From NCBI GenBank assembly GCA_937890745.1, contig CALADH010000088.1, positions 1-18,598 on the forward strand: a DNA stretch of 18,598 nt, read 5' to 3'. The translations under genes and the position numbers were made by a program. Shown here in pieces: positions 12,781 through 18,598 of this stretch. The DNA is from Scybalocola_A sp900557175 (GTDB lineage Bacteria > Bacillota > Clostridia > Lachnospirales > Lachnospiraceae). How positions within the stretch are numbered: the first letter of the stretch is position 1; every line of letters begins with the position of its first letter. The notes under the pieces are model-generated. The model worked only from the letters and a program-made list of their open reading frames with translations. It was not told the DNA's origin and did not search any database.

Positions 12781-15700
12781 ATGATGAAAAAAAGGCTATT
12801 TTCTTTAATACTTATGTGTGCGGTTATCCTTGCAGGTTTTAACAGTGTCACATTTGCGCAGGAGACAAAAAGTGTGCCGGAAACGGAAAGTTTGGAAGAA
12901 GCAGAAAGCGTGCCGGAAACGGAAAGTTTGGAAGAAACAGAAAGCGTGCCGGAAACAGAAAGTTTGGAAGAAGCAGAAAGTCTTACGGAGACAGAGAGCA
13001 CCGAAGAAATGCAAAATACGACAGAAGCGTCCGGAAACGGCGAGGCAGCAGAACATGGCAGTATCACAGGCTTTGTAGAGAAGAATTTTGATGCGGTGGA
13101 TATTTATTTTAATGATTATGTGACAAATGGCGGGGAAACTTATCTCTCAAGTATGCTTCCGGATTCTGTGACGGCGGTTTATGAAAATGGTGAAAAGGCT
13201 GCAGTTGATGCGGTGTGGATTGCAGACAGGCCGTTTGGCGCCGAGGGTGCAGGCATTTATACGTATACGCTTGATGCAGGCCAGTATGACATTACTTCGG
13301 ATTTTGATATGGCGCGGCTTCCAAAGGCCGTTTTAAATGCCGTTTATGAAAAGAAGGCTGTGTCGTCGGCTTTCTTTGCAAAAAGAGCTGTCGGCGGCGG
13401 TATTTATGATGAACAAAGAGCAGAGTTTCGGTATGCAGGAGGTGCCGAGCCTTCCGATTATGGCGGTTATATGACACAGTATTTTAACATAGGTTTTGAC
13501 GGCAGGACATACACGGGAATGTGTGGGAAGGCATCTTATCGTGCACCGGCAGAGGGCAACTATTACGTTCATGAGATTCCGGGCGGTACAAGAGAAAGTG
13601 ATATTGTGAAGGCCATTCTTCTGACAAATCCGCTGACAGGACCTTATCCTGATGATACATGGAAAACGATTGCCGGAGGCAAGTTTAATGATAAGATGCT
13701 ATGGAGCGTCCATTCGGCATTGAGTGTTTACTGGTCGGATGATGAATTTGGTTCGGACTGGATAAGGGTGAATGCTATTGCACAGATGGGTAATTACTTA
13801 TATGACGAATGGATTCCGGCGCATAAATCAATTATGAATTCAACCCATGCTTACTACTTATGTGCATCCTCTAAACCGCATAACAGTGATAATTTTGGCG
13901 GCAAGTGTCCGTCGGGCCGCCAGGATGTTCTTTTCCTGTCTGATGAAGTGACGCCGCAAAATGGCCGGGTGAAACTGAAAAAAGTTTCAGAAAATCCGGA
14001 ATTGTCATCGGGAAACAGCTGCTATAGTCTGTCCGGTGCTGTCTATGGGGTGTATACAGATGCACAGTGCAAAAATAGTGTCGGTACATTGACAACGAAT
14101 GAGAACGGAATAAGTAATACATTAGAACTTTCTGAAGGGACTTATTATGTTAAAGAAACAAAAGCGCCTGATGGTTTTCTTATGAATACGCAAATATATA
14201 CAGTACATTTAAAGGCAGAGGAGACAACGGAAGTCAGGGCTTCAGATATGCCGGGCAGTGACGGACTTGGGCTTAAACTTATAAAGCTTGACGGCGGCGG
14301 TCACAAAGATGCTGTGCTTTCTGGTGCACAGTTTACTGTAAAATATTATGACGGTTATTATACAAAAGATAATTTGCCGTCGCGTTCGGACAGAACGTGG
14401 GTACTTGAGACAAAGGCAGTGACGGAGCAGGGGAAGATAGTTTATAAGGCATGTCTTGAGGATAAGTATAAAGTATCCGGGGGCAGCTTTTATACATACG
14501 GTGGGAAGGCAGTGCTTCCGCTTGGAACAGTGACAATTGAGGAAACGAAGGCGCCGGAAGGCTATGTTCTTGAAGGCGGCTATCTGAAGCCTTCCGGCAG
14601 CGAAAACAAGGTTTACGGAAAATATGTTGCACAGGTTAAAAATAAAGGCGGTACGGTACGGCTTGAAGGCGGCAATGTATATGAGGACGTCAATTTCGGT
14701 ACAAATATGCGTATTAATAAGATTGACGCTAAAACGGGTAAAGGGCTTGCCGGTGCGCGGCTGCGTGTGACCGATCATGAAGGAAAAGTTGTCGATGAGT
14801 GGACATCGGACGGTAATGCGCGGACGATAAAAAGTCTTGTTGCCGGGCAGTCATACACAATGACAGAGGTTTCAGTCCCAGACGGTTATGCAACAGCCAA
14901 GCCTGTTAAGTTTACTGTAAAAAATACGACAGAAACACAAAATGTCGAAATGGTGGATTTACCGACAATGAAGCAGATTAATAAGGTTGATGCAAAGAGC
15001 GGCGAGGGACTTCCCGGTGCAAAACTCCGCATCACAGATGAAGCCGGGAAAGTTATTGATGAATGGGTGTCGGATGGAAAACCGCATCCGATTGAAAAGC
15101 TTATTGTCGGCAAGACATATACGCTGACGGAAGTAGGACTTCCCGATGGGTATGTCACTGCAGAACCGGTGAAGTTTACTGTAAAAGATACAGGCGAGGT
15201 ACAGAAGGTTGTGATGAAAAATGAACCGTCGGTGATTCAGATTGATAAGGTCGATGAGGAAGGCAAAGCTTTGGCTGGCGCCGTACTGCGCATTATTGAT
15301 AAAAATAATAAACGTGTCGATGAGTGGACATCGGACGGTAAAGGACATACAGTTAAAAAGCTTATCGTTGGCGAGACGTATACACTGAAAGAGGTAAAAG
15401 CCCCGGAAGGCTATGTCACTGCAGAGCCAGTACAATTTACTGTCAAAGATACAAAAGAGATTCAGAAAATTACGATGGTAAACAAGTGCACGCGGGTTGA
15501 AATTATAAAAGTTGATGCCGAAAGCGGCAATATGCTTTCAGGTGCTTCGCTGGAAGTACACCCAAAGGAAAAAGAAGACGAAATTGTCGATACGTGGGTG
15601 ACCGATATCACACCCCATGAGATTTTGCGTCTGACGGCGGGGACATCTTATACAATTCAGGAAAATGAGGCACCGGATGGTTATAAAATTGCAGAGCCTG

Positions 15701-15924
15701 TCACATTTACGGTTGAAGATACAGACAAAGTGCAGAAAGTAACAATGTCAGATGAGCGGGAGGATATACCAAAAGAAACACCAACAGAGAGTGAGACTCC
15801 TAAAAAACCGGAGGTGCCAAAAACAGGGGATGTATTTAATCCATTATTTTGGGGCAGCACACTAGTGTTTTCCGGGGCGGCATCTGCATTATTCCTTATT
15901 ATAAAGTTGAAAAAGAAAAAATAA
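12781..15924 (+). CDS. Sortase-anchored surface protein with thioester-like head and prealbumin-like (SpaA/CnaB) repeats
   Basis: Cell-wall-linked surface protein, likely an adhesin or pilin-like fibre. Order seen: signal peptide (about 1-26), an acidic stalk of 12-residue repeats (31-78), and a head domain. In the head, Cys248 (YTGMCGKAS) followed by KAILLTNPLTGPY and WSVHSALSVYW resembles bacterial thioester domains. Cys361 and Cys376 may form a disulfide. Two divergent prealbumin-like domains follow (about 400-485 and 490-640), ending their cores in KETKAPDGF and EETKAPEGY. Four tandem 87-90-residue repeats follow (641-993), each with an N-terminal Lys strand such as INKID and a TEV.xPDGY-type motif. 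The Lys and Glu of such motifs form isopeptide bonds in the family. The protein ends with a Pro/Thr linker, VPKTG (1012-1016), a hydrophobic helix and KLKKKK. GGAGGAGG is the ribosome binding site. No sortase gene is in the window. The thioester assignment is inference from pattern. Confidence 0.9.
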   Translation: MMKKRLFSLILMCAVILAGFNSVTFAQETKSVPETESLEEAESVPETESLEETESVPETESLEEAESLTETESTEEMQNTTEASGNGEAAEHGSITGFVEKNFDAVDIYFNDYVTNGGETYLSSMLPDSVTAVYENGEKAAVDAVWIADRPFGAEGAGIYTYTLDAGQYDITSDFDMARLPKAVLNAVYEKKAVSSAFFAKRAVGGGIYDEQRAEFRYAGGAEPSDYGGYMTQYFNIGFDGRTYTGMCGKASYRAPAEGNYYVHEIPGGTRESDIVKAILLTNPLTGPYPDDTWKTIAGGKFNDKMLWSVHSALSVYWSDDEFGSDWIRVNAIAQMGNYLYDEWIPAHKSIMNSTHAYYLCASSKPHNSDNFGGKCPSGRQDVLFLSDEVTPQNGRVKLKKVSENPELSSGNSCYSLSGAVYGVYTDAQCKNSVGTLTTNENGISNTLELSEGTYYVKETKAPDGFLMNTQIYTVHLKAEETTEVRASDMPGSDGLGLKLIKLDGGGHKDAVLSGAQFTVKYYDGYYTKDNLPSRSDRTWVLETKAVTEQGKIVYKACLEDKYKVSGGSFYTYGGKAVLPLGTVTIEETKAPEGYVLEGGYLKPSGSENKVYGKYVAQVKNKGGTVRLEGGNVYEDVNFGTNMRINKIDAKTGKGLAGARLRVTDHEGKVVDEWTSDGNARTIKSLVAGQSYTMTEVSVPDGYATAKPVKFTVKNTTETQNVEMVDLPTMKQINKVDAKSGEGLPGAKLRITDEAGKVIDEWVSDGKPHPIEKLIVGKTYTLTEVGLPDGYVTAEPVKFTVKDTGEVQKVVMKNEPSVIQIDKVDEEGKALAGAVLRIIDKNNKRVDEWTSDGKGHTVKKLIVGETYTLKEVKAPEGYVTAEPVQFTVKDTKEIQKITMVNKCTRVEIIKVDAESGNMLSGASLEVHPKEKEDEIVDTWVTDITPHEILRLTAGTSYTIQENEAPDGYKIAEPVTFTVEDTDKVQKVTMSDEREDIPKETPTESETPKKPEVPKTGDVFNPLFWGSTLVFSGAASALFLIIKLKKKK
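12871..13014 (+). repeat. 36-bp tandem repeats coding the acidic stalk of the adhesin
   Basis: Three nearly identical 36-bp units (12871-12906, 12907-12942, 12943-12978) each encode SVPETESLEEAE or its one-residue variant. A fourth unit (12979-13014) has drifted. The period keeps the frame, so copy number could vary without breaking the gene. The unit sits right after the signal peptide. Confidence 0.9.
14701..15759 (+). repeat. Four tandem prealbumin-like domain repeats of about 264 bp
   Basis: Units start at 14701, 14965, 15229 and 15490 and encode residues 641-728, 729-816, 817-903 and 904-993. The first three share KxVDEW(T/V)SDG and (A/G)xPVKFTVK-like segments closely at protein level. 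The fourth is the most diverged, carrying HPKEKEDE in place of the ITDEAGK-like segment. Similar size and sequence suggest expansion by unequal recombination. Confidence 0.9.
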
Positions 15925-15929
15925 TTGTA

Positions 15930-15958
15930 TTTACACAGTCATTCGGCCGTCTTATAAT
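15930..15958 (+). promoter_or_regulatory. Promoter of the fructokinase gene
   Basis: TTTACA (15930-15935) and a perfect TATAAT (15953-15958) are 17 bp apart, just after the adhesin stop at 15922-15924. No terminator separates the two genes, so some read-through is possible, but the kinase has its own start about 30 nt before the ATG. Confidence 0.75.
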
Positions 15959-15994
15959 AAAAGTATTCAAAAATTTATACGACCGGAGGTTATT

Positions 15995-16963
15995 ATGGAT
16001 AAGAAATATGATGTCGTTGCAATGGGGGAACTTTTAATTGATTTTACAATGAACGGCAAAAGTGAACAGGGTAATCCGCTTTTTGAGGCTAATCCGGGCG
16101 GTGCGCCGTGTAATGTTTTAGCGATTTTAAAGAAATATGGCAAAGAAACAGGTTTTATCGGTAAGGTGGGCAGCGATCAGTTCGGGCAGATGCTAAAGGG
16201 GACACTTGAAGAAGTCGGCATTGATACAGCGGGACTTGTGATGGACGCCGGATATAATACGACACTTGCATTTGTCCATACGGCAGAAGATGGTGACAGA
16301 ACATTTTCATTTTACAGGAAACCGGGCGCAGATATGATGCTTGCAGAGGGTGAGATTAACTATGAAATGATTGACAATACAAAAATTTTTCATTTTGGTA
16401 CATTGTCGATGACGGATAATCCTGCAAGAGAAGCAACAAAGGCAGCGGTGGCTTATGCAAAAGCGCACGGTAAACTGATTTCCTTTGATCCTAATTTAAG
16501 ACCGCCGCTTTGGGAAAATCTTGCAGATGCAAAAGAGGCGATTGCTTACGGTCTTGAAATTGCAGATATTGTCAAAATCGCGGATAATGAGATTGAATTT
16601 ATGACCGGAAAATCAGATATGAATGAAGCTATTGAAGTGCTGACAGCACAGTATGATATAAAGCTTTTGCTTGTGACCTTGGGAAAAGACGGCAGTGTGG
16701 CTATTTACAATAAAGAACGTGTCTTTGTTCCGGGATTTATTCAGGAAAATACAATTGAGACAACCGGTGCGGGCGATACATTTGGCGGCTCAGTGCTTGC
16801 TTATGTATGTGAGCATGGCATCGAGCATTTGACGAAAGACAATCTTATGCAGATGCTGACGCTGGCCAATGCAGGAGCATCTCTTATTACAACAAGAAAG
16901 GGTGCCCTAAGAGTGATGCCGGAGATGTCAGAAATTTTGGCACTTGCGTCGACAAGGAAATAG
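15995..16963 (+). CDS. PfkB-family carbohydrate kinase, probable fructokinase
   Basis: Cytosolic ATP-dependent sugar kinase of the ribokinase/PfkB family; the closest character is fructokinase (fructose to fructose 6-phosphate). Seen directly: the N-terminal substrate region ANPGGAPCNVL, signature 1 with GFIGKVGSDQFG, a central FDPNLRPPLW segment typical of fructokinases, and signature 2 TGAGDTFGGSVL with the catalytic base Asp261. The length of 322 residues is standard. The ribosome binding site is CGGAGG before ATG 15995. It has its own promoter and terminator, so it is a single transcription unit despite following the adhesin. No sugar transporter or glycosidase is next to it, so the sugar is inferred from family only. 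Confidence 0.92.
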   Translation: MDKKYDVVAMGELLIDFTMNGKSEQGNPLFEANPGGAPCNVLAILKKYGKETGFIGKVGSDQFGQMLKGTLEEVGIDTAGLVMDAGYNTTLAFVHTAEDGDRTFSFYRKPGADMMLAEGEINYEMIDNTKIFHFGTLSMTDNPAREATKAAVAYAKAHGKLISFDPNLRPPLWENLADAKEAIAYGLEIADIVKIADNEIEFMTGKSDMNEAIEVLTAQYDIKLLLVTLGKDGSVAIYNKERVFVPGFIQENTIETTGAGDTFGGSVLAYVCEHGIEHLTKDNLMQMLTLANAGASLITTRKGALRVMPEMSEILALASTRK

Positions 16964-16991
16964 AACGGAGAATATATCATTTATTAAGAAG

Positions 16992-17047
16992 AAAGGCTTT
17001 TGAAAACCGGGAGCACGATGTATACTGGCTTTTCAAAGGCCTTTTTT
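16992..17047 (+). terminator. Intrinsic terminator of the fructokinase gene
   Basis: AGGCTTTTGAAAACCGG (from 16994) pairs, with one bulge, with CTGGCTTTTCAAAGGCC, followed by six T (17042-17047). It starts about 30 bases after the stop codon. Confidence 0.9.
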
Positions 17048-17057
17048 ACTTTATAGG

Positions 17058-17081
17058 AAAGTTCGATCTTTATCGAACTTT
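17058..17081. repeat. Perfect 10-bp palindrome near the IS left boundary
   Basis: AAAGTTCGAT (17058-17067) and ATCGAACTTT (17072-17081) form a perfect dyad around CTTT. It lies between two terminators that face each other and contains GTTC/GAAC tetramers, the type of target reported next to IS91 ends. It may be part of the element's origin end or simply intergenic. Confidence 0.5.
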
Positions 17082-17087
17082 TGAATG

Positions 17088-17112
17088 AAAAAAGCCTGCA
17101 CAAAGGCAGGCA
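17088..17112 (-). terminator. Intrinsic terminator of the transposase/small-ORF transcript
   Basis: GCCTGC (17094-17099) and GCAGGC (17106-17111) form a stem that, on the minus strand, is followed by six T (17088-17093 complement). It lies about 20 bases past the stop codon of the 58-residue ORF. Confidence 0.88.
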
Positions 17113-17132
17113 TGAGAAGAAGATGACACTGT

Positions 17133-17309
17133 TTAGAAGATATAAAAGCCTTCTACACCAGCCTCATCGGCAAATAAATCATCTTCGTTTAAAAAGTAAT
17201 CCATATCCAAAAGGTCATCCTCGCTCATATTGCGAATGTCCTTAGATGTCATTCCTTCCGGTGGATTAGCAATGTATTTTTTGCGTAATTCCTCGATATT
17301 AGATTTCAT
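17133..17309 (-). CDS. Small acidic protein of 58 residues behind the IS91-type transposase
   Basis: This short minus-strand gene has a very good AAGGAGGAAT ribosome binding site (around 17317-17325) before ATG 17309 and a terminator behind its stop. The protein begins MKSNIEELRKKYIANPPEGM, with a predicted helix and a PPEGMT turn. It continues with an acidic half rich in Asp and Glu (SEDDLLDMDYF, NEDDLFADE) and ends GFYIF. No cysteine or signal peptide is present; it is probably cytosolic. It begins 43 bp after the transposase stop on the same strand, so it is likely co-transcribed with it. I do not recognise a family. A DNA-mimic-like, transposase-modulating or host function are all possible, and it may be a resident gene next to the insertion rather than part of the element. 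Confidence 0.75.
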   Translation of the reverse strand: MKSNIEELRKKYIANPPEGMTSKDIRNMSEDDLLDMDYFLNEDDLFADEAGVEGFYIF

Positions 17310-17352
17310 GGCGTCATTCCTCCTTTTTAGAGGATTATATCACAGAAAGATG

Positions 17353-18504
17353 TTATGCAGAAGAACGCTTTCCGAGAGATTTGGACATTGCTCTCTCATA
17401 GAGTTCTTCGAGGGATACGCGTTTATGATTATAATAGAGCTCCAAAAGCTCCATTTTGTGTTTACAGTTGGGACATTCTAAAGGATCATAACCGAAAGAA
17501 GAAAGAATGGCGGTTCGCCATTGGTTGCGACTTCGGTAAAAACGATGCTTGCTTTTCGCGACAGCACGATAAAGTTTTTTGTCTGTTTTTCGATGTCTGG
17601 CATATAAGCCACCATATCGAATCATTTTGAAATGTTTTTCAGGGATATGGCGGATTAATCGTTTGATGAAATCGATGGCTGGAAGAGTTTCTACGATGTA
17701 TTTATTATCCTCATGCCGATTGTAATGGAAAGTAACAGTATTACCATCATAGTTATCTATTCTAGATGTAGCAATTACAGGTCGACCAAGATACCGACCA
17801 ATGTATTTGATCACTGTTTTAGGATCAGAAAGATTAGGCTTGGCATAGACATAGAAGCCCTGTTTGTGATCGCTGTAACATTTGGATTTGACTTTTTTAA
17901 AAGAAGATCCAATTCTAAATTCCATTTCATTCAGGAGTGCAGTACGGAAAGCATTGCGAAGGTAGGAGTAGTTAAAATGTTTGACATGACGCCAGAAGCC
18001 ATCATCACTAAACCCACCTTCTGAAAGAAGGCAGTGGATATGAGGATTCCATTTGAGGTCTCTGCCAAAGGTATGTAAAACCATGATAAAGCCGGGAGTA
18101 AAGTTTTTGGATTTATTGATTTTAAAAAACATACGGGAAATGACGCTGTTAACTGCATGAAAAAGACAGTTGAGAAGGGAACGGTCATGGAGAAAAAAAT
18201 CCCGGAGATTTTCATCAATGGTAAACACGCAATGGCGATGAGGGACATTAACCAGTTTAAAGGACATACTGGTAGTGCGATTCATGGAATACTTATTTCC
18301 GCAGGTAGGGCAAAAACGGCTGTGACAGCGAAAAGGAACAAATTTGAGTTTCCCACAATGAGGGCAGCCGTACATGGCACCGCCGAAAGAAGGATCACCA
18401 CAGTTTATCATTTTATCAATATTTTCCATCTCAGTTTTTCTGGGATGAAGGGTATATTTTATTTCCTCATAATAGTCGGTAAAGATTTTTTGTAAGATAT
18501 TCAT
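17353..18504 (-). CDS. IS91 family transposase (HUH endonuclease)
   Basis: Rolling-circle transposase that nicks one DNA strand through catalytic tyrosines and moves a single strand. Seen directly: an N-terminal zinc-binding domain with Cys47 and Cys50 (CPHCG), Cys60, Cys65 and Cys68 (CHSRFCPTCG). The HUH motif is His155-Ile-His157 in WNPHIHCLLSEGG. A two-tyrosine motif Tyr234 and Tyr238 (KYIGRYLGRP) matches the Y-x3-Y arrangement of IS91. A second CPNC pair (344-347) is near the C terminus. The length of 383 residues is normal and every key residue is present, so the enzyme looks intact. The start ATG 18504 has only a weak ribosome binding site, as is common in such transposases. It is followed after 43 bp by a 58-residue ORF with a strong ribosome binding site. 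Confidence 0.94.
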   Translation of the reverse strand: MNILQKIFTDYYEEIKYTLHPRKTEMENIDKMINCGDPSFGGAMYGCPHCGKLKFVPFRCHSRFCPTCGNKYSMNRTTSMSFKLVNVPHRHCVFTIDENLRDFFLHDRSLLNCLFHAVNSVISRMFFKINKSKNFTPGFIMVLHTFGRDLKWNPHIHCLLSEGGFSDDGFWRHVKHFNYSYLRNAFRTALLNEMEFRIGSSFKKVKSKCYSDHKQGFYVYAKPNLSDPKTVIKYIGRYLGRPVIATSRIDNYDGNTVTFHYNRHEDNKYIVETLPAIDFIKRLIRHIPEKHFKMIRYGGLYARHRKTDKKLYRAVAKSKHRFYRSRNQWRTAILSSFGYDPLECPNCKHKMELLELYYNHKRVSLEELYERAMSKSLGKRSSA

Positions 18505-18539
18505 AACTCTATTATGCAGGAAAAAGTAACAAAAAGAAA

Positions 18540-18592
18540 CCCCTAACCCCTCATGAATGAGGGGAAGGGGAGTTGAATAGGCGAAGCCTATT
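18540..18592. repeat. Two palindromes upstream of the transposase, candidate IS end structure
   Basis: CCCCTCA (18547-18553) pairs with TGAGGGG (18558-18564) around TGAA, extended by outer CCCC (18540-18543) and GGGG (18567-18570). Six bases on, AATAGGC (18576-18582) pairs with GCCTATT (18586-18592) around GAA. Neither is followed by a T run. Tight paired hairpins of this kind are expected near a rolling-circle terminus, or could be a REP-like element. Confidence 0.7.
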
Positions 18593-18598
18593 TGTTCT

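Larger units (their letters stand above)
17050..18598 (-). mobile_element. IS91-type (HUH, rolling-circle) insertion element, boundaries uncertain
   Basis: The unit consists of a transposase gene, a small ORF and terminator downstream of it, and palindromes upstream of it near the window end. IS91-family elements lack terminal inverted repeats and target duplications, so the ends cannot be fixed from one copy. The left end should lie between the fructokinase terminator (17047) and the small ORF terminator (17088). The right end is near or beyond the palindromes at 18540-18592. Family knowledge places the origin end behind the transposase gene, here on the left. Confidence 0.65.

Noticed and set aside
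12781..15924. CRISPR-like or non-coding repeat array
   Set aside because: The repeats here are in frame, code for protein domains and have no spacers. No CRISPR array was seen anywhere in the window.

Overview
The window looks like a chromosomal segment of a low-GC Gram-positive anaerobe of the Clostridia, most likely a Lachnospiraceae-type gut bacterium. This rests on the moderate GC content, strong AGGAGG-like ribosome binding sites, many U-tailed intrinsic terminators, a VPKTG sortase-anchored repeat protein, and the mix of DegV, YibE/F, AI-2E-type and Clostridia-like phosphoribosyltransferase genes. The assignment is inferred from protein character; no database search was possible.

Layout. 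(1) 1-680: the catalytic half of a tyrosine recombinase, cut by the window edge or by a frameshift, probably the end of an integrated element. (2) 731-1897, minus strand: a promoter, tRNA-Arg(CCU) and a DegV-family lipid-binding protein with its terminator. (3) 1900-5040, plus strand: a repeat-bearing, structured leader, then a lipoprotein alkaline phosphatase and a YibE/F membrane protein in a two-gene operon with a strong terminator. (4) 5185-7761, plus strand: a divergent phosphoribosyltransferase-like protein, a DEDDh 3'-5' exonuclease with a Cys-rich tail, and a diacylglycerol-kinase-type lipid kinase. This block ends in a bidirectional terminator shared with the convergent D-Ala-D-Ala carboxypeptidase (7777-8994, minus). 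(5) 9099-10167: trmB with an unusual hairpin between its Shine-Dalgarno and start codon, then a possible 50-residue Cys-rich peptide and another bidirectional terminator. (6) 10171-11551, minus: an AI-2E-type transporter whose 3' end has been tandemly duplicated. (7) 11719-12461, plus: promoter, leader hairpin, tRNA-Lys(CUU) and terminator, followed by a small two-helix membrane ORF that looks like the remnant of a longer gene. (8) 12462-15924: a promoter and leader holding an intrinsic terminator ahead of a 1047-residue sortase-anchored surface protein (thioester-like head plus prealbumin-like repeats). (9) 15930-17047: a separately promoted PfkB-type fructokinase. (10) 17050-18598, minus: an IS91-type HUH transposase, a downstream 58-residue acidic ORF, and palindromes near the window end.

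Most of the window is housekeeping: tRNAs, tRNA modification, cell wall, lipid phosphorylation, phosphate scavenging and sugar phosphorylation. The accessory parts are the integrase remnant, the surface adhesin and the IS91-like element. I see no convincing multi-gene novel system. The most unusual signals are RNA-level: the trmB SD-hairpin-start arrangement, hairpins in the leaders of both tRNA genes, a structured leader and repeats before the phosphatase, a terminator-bearing leader before the adhesin, and the duplicated stop-codon region of the AI-2E-type gene. A 58-residue ORF behind the HUH transposase and a 50-residue Cys-rich ORF are the best small-protein candidates.
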